Source of the DNA: JAUQQI01 sp042408785
Lineage (GTDB): Bacteria > Chloroflexota > Dehalococcoidia > JAUQQI01
DNA length: 64,000 bases
Assembly (NCBI GenBank): GCA_042408785.1
Contig: JBHOQU010000039.1
Span: 1 to 64,000, forward strand
Direction: 5' to 3'
Both the position numbers and the translations under genes were made by a program. Shown in pieces: positions 1 through 7,976 of the stretch. The stretch's first letter is position 1. The number at the start of each line of letters is the position of its first letter. The notes beneath the pieces were generated by a model. That model saw nothing but the letters and a program-made list of their open reading frames with translations. It was not told the DNA's origin and did not search any database.

Positions 1-64
1 TTGCTTCACCTTTCAAGATAAGGGGTTCGCCCAGATTATATCACAATATTTCAGTACAATGGTC
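1..64 (-). promoter_or_regulatory. Leftward promoter and ribosome-binding site for a gene beyond the window edge
   Basis: On the minus strand an extended -10 box (TG-A-TATAAT, TATAAT at 40-35) lies in an AT-rich patch. It is followed by a purine-rich AAAGGTGAAG (about 15-6) close to the left edge, like a Shine-Dalgarno site. No good -35 box is seen, which fits an extended -10 promoter. The gene itself is outside the window, so this rests on motif match alone. Confidence 0.45.
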
Positions 65-471
65 AGCAGCGCAAAAAGGCCCGGGCCTTCCGCTTACTTT
101 ACGTGATTACCGGGATTTAACCGCGAGGCTTTTTGTCGGGGTGTAAAGCGGTGCGTCCCGGCCGCCGGTCGGCAACAAACAAGCCCGGGGGAAGGTGCGT
201 GCCCGTGAGCCCCTGGGGTGAGGATTGCTTACGATTTTGGGGAATACTTGCCGAAAGTTAGCATTAAACCGCTTAGAATCCTGGGCCTGGTAAGCCCGAA
301 AAATACCGGATTTTGTGGCAAATTTCCCCAAGCTGCCGAGGCCCCAAGGCAGCCCGGGGCTGGCCAGCAGGCGACGCCCCAGGCACCGCAGATGCCGGGT
401 GTCCAGGTTACCCCGCAGGCGCCGACGGTTCCGACGCCTGGCGCAACCCCTGGGCGCTAAAGGGCGCATGC
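65..471. other. No confident gene; possible remnant with a Pro/Gln-rich tail
   Basis: No ORF here resembles a known family. A plus-strand frame ending at 460 encodes a Pro/Gln/Ala-rich tail (QQATPQAP, QVTPQAPTVPTPG). It could be the disordered C-terminus of a decayed exported protein, but there is no start, RBS or domain to support it. The 120-aa minus-strand frame (469-107) is Arg-rich and looks like a shadow of high GC content. Confidence 0.3.
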
Positions 472-507
472 GGGGTTGGGGCCGGCAACGTTGCCGGCCC
501 CAACCCC
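472..507. repeat. Perfect 36-bp palindrome
   Basis: Positions 472-489 are the exact reverse complement of 490-507, centred on GGCAAC|GTTGCC with no spacer. It lies in the gap before the GlsB-like gene. There is no following T-run. It could form a cruciform, bind a dimeric regulator, or terminate transcription from either side. It is not similar to the 20-32 bp palindromes at 28259 and 29686. Confidence 0.7.
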
Positions 508-645
508 CATCCGGCTATGGACCGCCTTGGCCCGTCCGAAACATGGTCAAGCTAAAAGGACCGCTGGGGGTGGAGGGGTGGGTGCCCCGGTCAGGGGTCG
601 TCTCCTTCCCCGGTGGAAATTCTGCAAAGAAGGGGGGTGTACCGT

Positions 646-981
646 TTGGCTATTCCGGTCATATTGTTCATCGTCGCCGTCCTTTTGGCCCTGTGGTTTC
701 TGGTGGCCCTGGCCGGTTCGTTCATCGACCTGCTTATCTGGGTGGTGGTCGGCCTTATCACCGGCTGGATTGCCAGCATGGTCATGCGGACGGAACAGGG
801 CATCATCGGGGACATCCTGGTTGGGCTAGCTGGGGCCCTCATTGGGGGGACCCTCTACAGCCTGTTTACCGGCCAGAGCACCGGCGGGCCGCTGAGCCTG
901 ACCAACCTGGTTATGTCCGTCATCGGGGCCATCATCCTGCTGGCTGTCCTTAAGGCCATCAGGGGCCGTCAGGTAGCCTAG
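646..981 (+). CDS. GlsB/YeaQ/YmgE-family small membrane protein
   Basis: Small integral membrane protein of 111 aa with about four hydrophobic segments. The middle (WVVVGLITGWIASMVM, GIIGDILVGLAGALIGG) matches the transglycosylase-associated/GlsB stress family pattern of Gly-rich helices. The family is inner-membrane and stress-linked; its molecular role is not known. I prefer the TTG at 646 because AAGAAGGGGGG lies about 8 nt upstream. An in-frame GTG at 613 would add 11 polar residues and lacks a ribosome site. It is slightly longer than typical 80-90 aa members because of an extra N-terminal helix. Confidence 0.75.
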   Translation: MAIPVILFIVAVLLALWFLVALAGSFIDLLIWVVVGLITGWIASMVMRTEQGIIGDILVGLAGALIGGTLYSLFTGQSTGGPLSLTNLVMSVIGAIILLAVLKAIRGRQVA

Positions 982-1007
982 GCTCGGCATCAGCCGGCCC
1001 GGGAAGG

Positions 1008-1048
1008 GGGTCCGTCGGACGGTGCAAAATCGGCCGTCCGACGGGCCC
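1008..1048. other. Strong hairpin, 15-bp stem with 11-nt loop
   Basis: Bases 1008-1022 pair with 1034-1048 (one G-T pair), loop 1023-1033. It sits between the GlsB-like gene and the truncated Nramp gene. No T-tract follows, so it is not a classic intrinsic terminator. It may be an insulating hairpin or part of the junction left when the 5' half of the Nramp gene was lost. Confidence 0.6.
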
Positions 1049-1078
1049 CTGCCCGTTGAAAGGGGCCGCAATATAGTC

Positions 1079-1912
1079 TACGGAAGTTACCGGGCGGTGG
1101 AGAAAGTCCTCATCGGGATGGCCTTGGCTTTTCTGGCCTACCCGGCTTCGGCGGTTATAGCCAGGCCCGACTGGCCCGAAGTTCTTCGGGGGCCGGTGGT
1201 GCCCCGGGTCCGGTTAGAGGCGGAGTTCCTGGCCATGGCCGTGGCCCTTCTGGGAACCACCATCACCCCGTATATGCAGATCTTCCAGCAGAGCTCGGTG
1301 GTGGATAAGGGCGTGACCCGCCGCCGCTACGGACCCGAGCGGGCGGATGCGTACCTGGGGTCGGCGATTTCAAACCTGGTTTCGGGATCTATTATCGCCA
1401 CGGCCGCAACCCTTTTCCAGGCCGGAACCGGGGCGAAGAGCGCCGCGGACGCGGCCCGGGCCCTGCGGCCGGTGGCGGGGGATGCGGCCGAGGCCCTCTT
1501 CGCCGTCGGACTGTTCGGGGCATCGGCCCTGGCCGCCAGGGTTCTGCCCCTGGCCACCGCCTACGCCGTAAGCGAAACCCTCGGCCTGCCGAAAGGGGTG
1601 GACCTGGATTTCCGACGGGCGCCGGTCTTTCTCGGAACCTTCAGCGGGCTTATCCTTTTCGCCGCCGCCATAGCCTTAATACCCGGCCTGCCCGTTATCG
1701 ACCTGCTCGTCCGGCTGCAGATGCTTAACGGCCTGCTTTTGCCGTTCGTCTTATTCTGCGTGCTCCGGCTGGCCAACAGCCCGAAACTGATGGGCCGGCT
1801 TAAAAATAGCCTGGCCGAGAACGCGGTAGGCTGGGGAAGCCTGGGGCTGATATCCCTGGCGGCGGCAATCTACCTGGCCACCCAGCTTGGGCCCATCCTC
1901 GGGCCCCATTAG
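1079..1912 (+). pseudogene. Nramp-family metal transporter, 5' half missing
   Basis: The frame encodes the C-terminal two-thirds of an Nramp-type divalent metal transporter. It begins mid-helix (YRAVEKVLIGMALAFLAYPASA, around TM4) and includes the TM6 region GTTITPYMQIFQQS and VVDKG. The family has about 400 aa and 10-11 helices, but the first three helices with the DPGN-type metal motif are absent here. The TM6 motif is TPY rather than the canonical MPH, as in atypical Nramp-related (NrMT-like) proteins. In-frame GTG (1022) and ATG (1119) codons exist, but neither restores the missing part. Upstream DNA is a hairpin, not coding. It looks like a deletion remnant. Confidence 0.7.
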
Positions 1913-1926
1913 CCAAATTTTTTTGA

Positions 1927-1967
1927 TAGAACATTTGTGCAGTTATTAAGGGGTTGGGGGAACACTA
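1927..1967 (+). promoter_or_regulatory. Leader A of phage packaging module: SOS-box-like operator and promoter
   Basis: This 41-bp element is repeated, inverted, at 51896-51936 with 37 of 41 bases identical. Both copies contain GAACATTTGTGC (here 1929-1940), close to the Gram-positive LexA box (GAAC-N4-GTTC) with one mismatch in the right arm. A candidate promoter (TTGATA 1923-1928, TATTAA 1944-1949) would place the operator in the spacer, the usual position for repression. It lies just before the first phage gene at 1983. LexA binding is inference; the repeat is observed. Confidence 0.65.
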
Positions 1968-1982
1968 CTGATTGGCAAGGTT

Positions 1983-2432
1983 ATGAGTGGAGGCTTGATT
2001 AGTGAATTGGGACACGGTGAGCATTTCCGAGCGGAAGCTGGGGCGGGGCGGTCGGATGCTGCGGGTTCGGGGGGCGGGTTTCAGCCTGGCGCTGGTGATC
2101 CCGGCCCCGCCCAGGCCCCCCAGGCCCCGGCCGAATTTTATTCCGCCCGCCTTGGCCCGGCTGAGCGGCTCCTCTTCGAGCAGGCCCTAAAGCTGGAAGG
2201 CCTCGACCAGGAGGTCGCCCTGCTCCGGCTTCGGATTCGGCAGGACCTGGACGACCCGAAGGCCCTGATGCGGGGGATCGACCTGCTGGTTAAGGCCCTG
2301 CGCACCCGCTACCGGCTCGGCCCCGACCGGTCGGAGCGGATTTATCGGGCCATCGTTGAGGTGCTGCAGGGCCTCGGGGAGGGGCTGGACGACCCTGCCG
2401 GCGCGCCGGACTCGGGCGGAGCGGAGCGGTGA
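1983..2432 (+). CDS. Probable small terminase subunit
   Basis: Protein of 149 aa with an unstructured Gly/Ala/Pro-rich N-terminus (about 1-50) and a helical C-terminal half rich in Leu/Arg/Asp (AERLLFEQALKLEGLDQEVALLRLRIRQ). It opens a tight four-gene cluster with large terminase and portal, the usual place of the small terminase (DNA recognition for packaging). No recognisable HTH is visible, so the call rests mainly on position and helical character. Its stop overlaps the next GTG start by 4 nt (GTGA). The ATG at 1983 is preceded by a weak AAGG; the start is uncertain. Confidence 0.5.
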   Translation: MSGGLISELGHGEHFRAEAGAGRSDAAGSGGGFQPGAGDPGPAQAPQAPAEFYSARLGPAERLLFEQALKLEGLDQEVALLRLRIRQDLDDPKALMRGIDLLVKALRTRYRLGPDRSERIYRAIVEVLQGLGEGLDDPAGAPDSGGAER

Positions 2433-2668
2433 GCGGCCTGCGGGAAGCCGTTGCCCAGCTTACCCGGCGGCTCGTCCGGCCGGCCCCTCCCCGCCCCCCG
2501 CGGCCCGAGGTTCAGCCCTGCTGCGCCTACGAGCTGGTCACCCGGCAGATGCTGGAGGATATGCGGGCGGAGCTGGCCGAGCTTAAGGCCCGGGTAAACG
2601 GCCTGCTCTTCATGCTGGCTGGGGCGATCCTGCTGGACGTTATTCTGCGCCTGGTTCGGCCGGGATGA
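2429..2668 (+). CDS. Small phage-module protein with coiled coil and C-terminal TM helix
   Basis: 79-aa protein. An N-terminal basic, Pro-rich stretch is followed by a short heptad-like helix (MLEDMRAELAELKARVNGL, about 50-68) and a hydrophobic segment (LFMLAGAILLDVIL). It is sandwiched between the small terminase-like gene and terL, overlapping both by 4 nt, so it is surely part of the same operon. The coiled coil plus one TM helix resembles small phage membrane proteins such as XhlA-type lysis accessories, but the location before terL is unusual for that. No specific function is assigned. Confidence 0.55.
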   Translation: MSGLREAVAQLTRRLVRPAPPRPPRPEVQPCCAYELVTRQMLEDMRAELAELKARVNGLLFMLAGAILLDVILRLVRPG

Positions 2669-4038
2669 TGCCTCCCCTGCGGCCCTACCAGCTGGAGCCC
2701 CTCCGGGCCATCTGGCGGTCGGTCCGGGACCGGGCCGGCATGAGCTTTTCGGTGATGATGGCCCGGCAGGCCGGCAAGAACGAGCTTTCGGCCCAGCTGG
2801 AGGTCCGCCTGCTTTTGAGGTTTGCCCCCTTCGGGGGTGACGGAATAAAGGCCAGCCCGACCTTTCGGCCCCAGACGTTGAACTCCCTGGACCGGCTCAA
2901 GGCCCGGCTGGATGACGCCGGCCTGGGCGGCCTCTGGCGGGCCGAGCGGGGCTACATCGTGCGCCTCGGCCGGGCCCGGATGGTCTTTCTTTCGGCCGAG
3001 CCCTCCGCCCAGGTGGTGGGCCACACTGCCGGCCTGATCCTGGAGGTGGACGAGGCCCAGGACGTGCTTCCGGAGAAGTTTGACAAGGACTTCCGGCCGA
3101 TGGGGTCGGCCGCCAACGCCACCACCGTCTACTACGGCACGCCCTGGGACGGGGATTCCCTGCTGGAACAGGTCAAGGTCCGGCACCTGGAGCTGGAGCG
3201 CCGGGATGGGATCCGCCGACACTTCGAGTACGACTGGGAGACGGTTGCCCGGTATAACCCGGCCTACGGCCTTTACGTGCGGGCCGAGCGGGAGCGCCTG
3301 GGCGAGACCCACCCCCTCTTCTAGACCCAGTATGCGCTGAGGCCGGTGGCCGCCCTCAGCCGGACCTTTGATGGGGCCGACCTGCGCCTCCTGGCCGGCG
3401 AGCATCCCCGGCTTTTCGGCCCGGCGGCCGGCGAGCACTATGTTATCGGTCTGGACCTGGCCGGTCAGGCCTGGCACGGGGCCGGGGGGCTGGGCGGCTG
3501 GGACCCGACCGGCCGCCGGGACTCGACGGTGCTTACGGTGGGCCGGGTAAGGCCCGGAAACTTCGGGCCGATCCTGGAAATCGTTCAGCACGAGGTTTTT
3601 ACCGGCCTGCGCCACGACATCCTGGTCCCCAGGCTAATGGAGGTTATCCGCCGCTGGCGGCCGGAGGCGGTGGCCGCCGACGCCACCGGTCTGGGCCAGC
3701 CCGTCGTCGGGCTGCTGGGGGCGGAGTTCGGGCAGCGGGTCCTGCCGGTGGTGTTTACGGCCGCCCGAAAGACCGGCTTGGCGGCCGAACTGATCGCCGC
3801 CGTGAAGGCCGGCCGGCTCAGGGTCTATGCCGACCCCTCGGCCGAGCGGGCCGAGTTTCTGCGCCAGTTCGGCCTGGCCCGAACGAGGGCCCGGCCGGGG
3901 GGCTACCTGGAGGTGGCGGTTGACCCGGCCGAGGGCCACGACGACTTTTTAATTTCGGCGGCCCTGGCCCTGGAGGCCGCCGGACAGGTCCGGGCCCGGC
4001 GGGCCCGGGGCTACCCGGCGGCGGAGGCCGGGACGTAG
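2665..4038 (+). pseudogene. Phage terminase large subunit, interrupted by an in-frame amber
   Basis: Large terminase (ATPase motor plus nuclease for DNA packaging). Reading one frame from 2665 to 4038 gives about 457 aa interrupted only by TAG at 3322-3324, after GETHPLF and before TQYALRPVA. The ATPase half has a Walker A-like ARQAGKNE, Walker B LILEVDEAQD and a coupling motif TTVYYGTPWD. The nuclease half keeps the acidic residues in VIGLDLAG, AADATGLG and HDDFLIS. Everything except the amber is intact and the reading frame is undamaged. So it is a recent point mutation, an amber-suppressed or recoded gene, or a sequence error. A restart (GTG 3346) would give the nuclease half separately. 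Confidence 0.85.
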
Positions 4039-4052
4039 TCAGGAGGTTTTCG

Positions 4053-5372
4053 ATGGCTGAGGACCTGCCGCGCCTGATCCGGCGGCTGGACCTGGACCGG
4101 ATGGGCCGCTACCGGGAGGCGCTGGAGCTTTACGCCGGGAACCACTGGCCCGGCGGACCCGGCCGGGGACGGCGGCGGACCCTGACGGTGAACTACATCC
4201 GGACGGTTATCGACAAGGTTTCGACTTACCTGATGGCGGGACGGGCGGTGGTAATTGAGCCGGCCGACCGGTCGGAGCTGGCCCTGGCCCGGGCCACCGA
4301 GGCCGCCCTGCGGGAGGTGGCCGAGCAGAACGACCTGGACTGGCTTGAGCTCGAGACCGAGATCGACACCGCCGTGCTGGGCGATGGGGCTTACAAGGTC
4401 TGGTGGGACGCCGAGGCCGGGCAGGTTCGGGTCTCGGCCCCCGACGTCCAGGGGCTTTACGCCTGGCCCGACCCAGCCGCCCCCTTCGAGCCCCGGCGGG
4501 TCGTTCTGCGCCAGGTGCTGCCGGCCGCCGAAGTTAAGGCCCGGTTCGGGTTTGAGGCCGACCGGGAAGAGGCCGAGGTGATCGAGGACTGGACGGCCGG
4601 GAGCTTTCAGCTCTGGGTGGGCGGTCGGGCCTTTCCGGCCCAGCCCAACCCGTACGGGTTCATCCCGGTGGTGGTCTTTCCCAATGTGCGCCGACCCAAG
4701 TCCTTCTGGGGCGAGTCGGATGCGCTGGTCCTTAAGGAGGTCCAGCTGGAGCTCAACCGGGCCTTCACCCAGCTTTCCCGGATAATGGAGGTTTCGGGGA
4801 ACCCCATCGCGGTGCTTTCGGGGGTTACCGAGGCCGAAGACATCGCCGTTCAGCCCGGGGCCGTCTGGACCCTGCCGGAGGATGCCAAGGCCTACCTACT
4901 TGACCTCCTGGCCAACGGGGCCGCTCAGCTTCATCTGGAGTATATAAATGCCCTTTACCGGATGCTCCACGACCAGGCGGAAGTTCCCCGGACGGCCTTT
5001 GGGGACAACCAGCGCAACCTTTCGGGGGTGGCGCTGGAGGTGGAGATGCAGCCCCTTTACCAGCGGGTCCAGCGCAAGCGGCTTATCCGGACGGCGACGT
5101 ATAAGCGGCGCAACGAGCTGATCCTGCGGCTGTTGGAGCAGTTTACGGGGCGGAGGTTTCTGCGCCGGCAGCGGGTGGTGTGGGGGCAGGTGACGCCCCG
5201 GGACGAGTCGCGGCGGGTGGCCGACTTTGCGGCGCTGGTGGACCGGGGCCTGCGGTCCCGGCGGGGATTGATGGACGAGCTTGGGGTGGCCGACGCCGAG
5301 GCCGAGTTCGCCCGCTGGCTCGAAGAGCAGAGGCGCCTCGATGCAGGCCGACACCCAACCCAGAGCCCATAA
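4053..5372 (+). CDS. Phage portal protein
   Basis: Portal of 439 aa, the usual length for SPP1 gp6-like portals, which form the dodecameric DNA gate of the procapsid. Family-like features are the early TVNYIRTVIDKVSTYLMAG segment, the central clip/wing region with FPNVRRPKSFWGESD, the LQLEL-type stem helix (KEVQLELNRAFTQLSRIME) and the long C-terminal helices with ALEVEMQPLYQRVQRKR. It follows terL by 14 nt with a good AGGAGG site before ATG 4053. It is the last gene of the left phage module; the next gene has its own promoter. Confidence 0.85.
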   Translation: MAEDLPRLIRRLDLDRMGRYREALELYAGNHWPGGPGRGRRRTLTVNYIRTVIDKVSTYLMAGRAVVIEPADRSELALARATEAALREVAEQNDLDWLELETEIDTAVLGDGAYKVWWDAEAGQVRVSAPDVQGLYAWPDPAAPFEPRRVVLRQVLPAAEVKARFGFEADREEAEVIEDWTAGSFQLWVGGRAFPAQPNPYGFIPVVVFPNVRRPKSFWGESDALVLKEVQLELNRAFTQLSRIMEVSGNPIAVLSGVTEAEDIAVQPGAVWTLPEDAKAYLLDLLANGAAQLHLEYINALYRMLHDQAEVPRTAFGDNQRNLSGVALEVEMQPLYQRVQRKRLIRTATYKRRNELILRLLEQFTGRRFLRRQRVVWGQVTPRDESRRVADFAALVDRGLRSRRGLMDELGVADAEAEFARWLEEQRRLDAGRHPTQSP

Positions 5373-5399
5373 AACCCTACAGAATAGTCGCCCAATCGC

Positions 5400-5429
5400 T
5401 TGATTCAGCCGTCACCGTGCGGATAAAAT
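5400..5429 (+). promoter_or_regulatory. Promoter of the polysaccharide cluster
   Basis: TTGATT at 5400-5405 and TAAAAT at 5424-5429 with an 18-bp spacer, in the only AT-richer stretch between the portal gene and the Wzz/kinase gene. It lies 38 nt before the GTG start at 5467, which is preceded by GGGAGG. Confidence 0.6.
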
Positions 5430-5466
5430 ACTACGTTAGTCGGCAAACTACTTGGGAGGCCATGCC

Positions 5467-7019
5467 GTGGACGGTGACGAGCTAGACCTCAGGCCGATCC
5501 TCGATTCCCTGCGCCGCCGAGCCCTTATCCTGATACTTTTCGCCCTGGCGGGAGCCCTTTGCGCCCTGGTCCTCACCCGCTTCTTTATGCAGCCCGTGTA
5601 TCGGTCGTCGGCCCGCATCCTGGTCGAGGCGGCCCAGGCCCCGGCCCTGACGGCCGCAGGCGCCATACCCGTTGCGGCCGACACCTACGTGGAGCTGGTC
5701 CGGGGCGACTGGCTCAAGCACGAGGTGGCCCGCAGGCTCGAGCTGCCCGCCTCCGAGGGCCTCCCCTTTGAGCTTACGGCCCGGTCCGTGCGGGGCACCC
5801 AGATGGTTGTCCTTGATGCCGAAAGCCCCGACCCGAAGCTTGCCGCAGAAAGCGCCCGGGTGGCCCTTTCGGTCCTTCAGGAGCTGGTCCGTCAGCGCCA
5901 GTCGGAGCGGTTCGCCGCCGCCGAACAGCGGCTGGAGGCCCAGATCGGCGAGCTTACGGCGGAGCTCAACCGGGTCCGAGCGGCCCTCTCCCAGGCCAGG
6001 TCGGAATCGGAGCGGGCCGCCCTTTCGGACCAGGCCAGCCGCCTTCAGGCGGCCCTGGGTCAGCTGCAGGCTAGCTATGGGAACCTCAAGCTGGCCCAGG
6101 CCCAGGCGGGCGACCTGATCATCGTCCTGGAGTCCCCCGCTACGCCCGAGCGGCCGGTGCGGCCCGTGCCCCTCCTGAATGGTGCCCTTGGGGGCTCGCT
6201 GGGCTTGTTGCTGGGGGTCAGTTATGCGGCGGCCGCGGCGGTGCTCGACCGGCGCTTCCGGGACATAAAGCAGGTTGAGGAGACCCTGAAGCTTCCGGTT
6301 CTGGCCGCCCTTTACCGGGAAGACCCGGGTTCTGAGGGGGGGGTTATAACGCCGAGGCCTTCCGGATTCTCCGGACCAACATCCGGTTTTCGGCGGTGGA
6401 CCGGCCCCTTAAGGTCATCGTGCTGGGCTCGGCGGAGCCGGAGGCTGGGAAGACCACGGTGGCCGTGGGCCTCGGCCAGGCCTTGGCGGCCCTGGGCCAG
6501 CGGGTTGTGCTGGTGGAGGCCGACCTGCGGCGGCCCTCCCTGCACGGAGTTTTTAAGCTCGGGCGTTCGCCGGGACTTTCAGACTGGCTGGTAAATCCGG
6601 CTTTGGAGGCCGAGAGGCTTCTGCGGCCGGTGGGGGAGGGGCTGTGGGTGCTTCCGGCGGGAACCCCGGCGCCGAATCCGGGCGACCTGCTGGCTTCCCG
6701 GCGTTTTGAGGAACTCATTCGGTTTCTGGCCGGGGGGTTTGACGTGGTGCTGGTAGACAGTGCCCCGGCGGTGGCGGGTGCCGACCTGCTTAACGTGGCA
6801 GCCGCGGCCGACGGGCTTATTCTCGTGGTGAGCCTGGGCGCAACCGGGCGGGAGGAGGCTGGGCGGCTCATCGGCCAGCTCAAGGGCGAAGGGGTCAGAA
6901 TTCTCGGGGTAGTGGTCAACCAGGTTGAGCCAAAGGGGACTCGTTATTACCGCTATTACCACGAGGGTGAGCGGAGGGTTAGGCTTCGGATCCGGTGGCC
7001 CTTGGCCCGGCGCGGCTGA
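5467..7019 (+). pseudogene. Wzz-type chain-length regulator fused to a BY-kinase, frameshifted at a G8 run
   Basis: Polysaccharide co-polymerase and bacterial tyrosine kinase of about 517 aa if repaired. The first part has TM1 (LILILFALAGALCALVLTRF), a coiled-coil periplasmic region (about 130-220) and TM2 (LLNGALGGSLGLLLGVSY). The kinase half has AFRILRTNIRF, Walker A SAEPEAGKTT, Walker A' LVEADLRRP, Walker B VLVDSAPAV and a C-terminal Tyr cluster (YYRYY). The two halves are in different frames and join at the eight-G run 6346-6353; one added G (or two removed) restores EGGYNAEAFR. Start GTG 5467 follows GGGAGG by 7 nt. A homopolymer error, phase variation or real decay are all possible. Confidence 0.85.
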
Positions 7020-7023
7020 GCCG

Positions 7024-7929
7024 GTGCCGGGGCCTGCGAGTGCCATTCGGGTTGAGGCGGAGCTTAAGGCGGCCCTTGGCCGGGCCGGGCCGGTGGTGTT
7101 CTTAGAGTCAAACCTGCTGGCCACCGGCCTTCCGCCCGAAGAGGGCCGCCGGGCCCTGGCCGCCATGGCCGAGGCGGTCCGGTCGGCCGGGGCGGTTCCG
7201 GCCGTTGTTGGGGTTATCCGGGGCGAGCCCGTGGCGGGGCTGGGGGAGGCCGAAATCGAGGAGGTGATCCGCTCGGGCCGGAAACTGGGCCCCGCCGACC
7301 TGGGCCCGGCCCTGGCCGCCGGCCTCACCGGGGGGACCACGGCCGGCCTCACCCTCCTTCTGGCCGCTACCCTCACGCCCTGGCCCATCCTGGCCACCGG
7401 CGGAATCGGGGGCGTGGGGGCCGACGACCCTGCCGACGTCTCCGCCGACCTCTGGGTGCTGGCCCGCTGCCCGGGTCTGGTGGTCTGCAGTGGCCCGAAA
7501 CTGCCGGCCGACGCCCGGGCGACCCTGGAATGGCTGGAGACCCGGGGCGTGCCCGTCGTCGGCTACCGGACCGGGCAGCTGCCCAGGTTTTTCGTGGCCG
7601 ACGGGCCGCCCCTCCGCCACCGGGTGGAGGGGCCCGAGGCGGCGGTGGCGGCCTGGATTGCCCACCGCCGGTTTGGGGGCTCAAGCCTGCTTCTGGTCGT
7701 CCCACCCCCCACCCCGGCCCCGGCCGAAATCGCGGGCTGGTCGGCGGCCGCCCTGGAGGCCGCCCGCCGGCAGGCAAAGACCGGGTCGGACCTAACCCCC
7801 CTATTCCTGCAGAATCTGGCCCGGCTTTCCGGCGGCCTTACCCTCGGGGTGAATGTCGAACTGCTGCGGGAGAATGCGGCCGTGGCCGCCCGGTGCGCCC
7901 AGGCCCTGAGCCGGGGACCGGGCCGGTAG
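7024..7929 (+). CDS. psuG: Pseudouridine-5'-phosphate glycosidase
   Basis: PsuG cleaves pseudouridine 5'-phosphate into uracil and ribose 5-phosphate. The 301-aa length is typical. Family marks are the N-terminal VVFLESNLLATGLP (usually ALESTVITHGLP), AEAVRSAGAVPAVVGVIRG, LATGGIGGVG, DVSADLWVLAR, VVCSGPKLPADARATLEWLETRGVPVVGY and the C-terminal helices with ARLSGGLTLGVNVELLRENA. The usual Thr/His after LES is changed (LESNLLATG), so activity needs checking. No pseudouridine kinase is nearby. It starts at GTG 7024, four bases after the kinase stop, and is followed by a CCGGCCC...GGGCCGG hairpin at about 7936-7956. Confidence 0.8.
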   Translation: MPGPASAIRVEAELKAALGRAGPVVFLESNLLATGLPPEEGRRALAAMAEAVRSAGAVPAVVGVIRGEPVAGLGEAEIEEVIRSGRKLGPADLGPALAAGLTGGTTAGLTLLLAATLTPWPILATGGIGGVGADDPADVSADLWVLARCPGLVVCSGPKLPADARATLEWLETRGVPVVGYRTGQLPRFFVADGPPLRHRVEGPEAAVAAWIAHRRFGGSSLLLVVPPPTPAPAEIAGWSAAALEAARRQAKTGSDLTPLFLQNLARLSGGLTLGVNVELLRENAAVAARCAQALSRGPGR

Positions 7930-7960
7930 CTCGGGTGCCGGCCCGGAAGGGCCGGTGTGC

Positions 7961-7966
7961 TATAAT
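7961..7966 (+). promoter_or_regulatory. -10 box (TATAAT) close to the LCP start
   Basis: A perfect TATAAT lies 10 nt before ATG 7977, just after a GC-rich hairpin that may end psuG transcription. No clear -35 box is present, and the distance would give a nearly leaderless mRNA. Confidence 0.4.
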
Positions 7967-7976
7967 CCCCTCTGGT

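Noticed and set aside
107..469. 120-aa minus-strand protein
   Set aside because: Arg/Pro-rich, no RBS or family; likely a compositional artefact over a gene-poor region.
2527..3615. 362-aa minus-strand open frame
   Set aside because: Antisense to the terminase gene; no start signal or domain.
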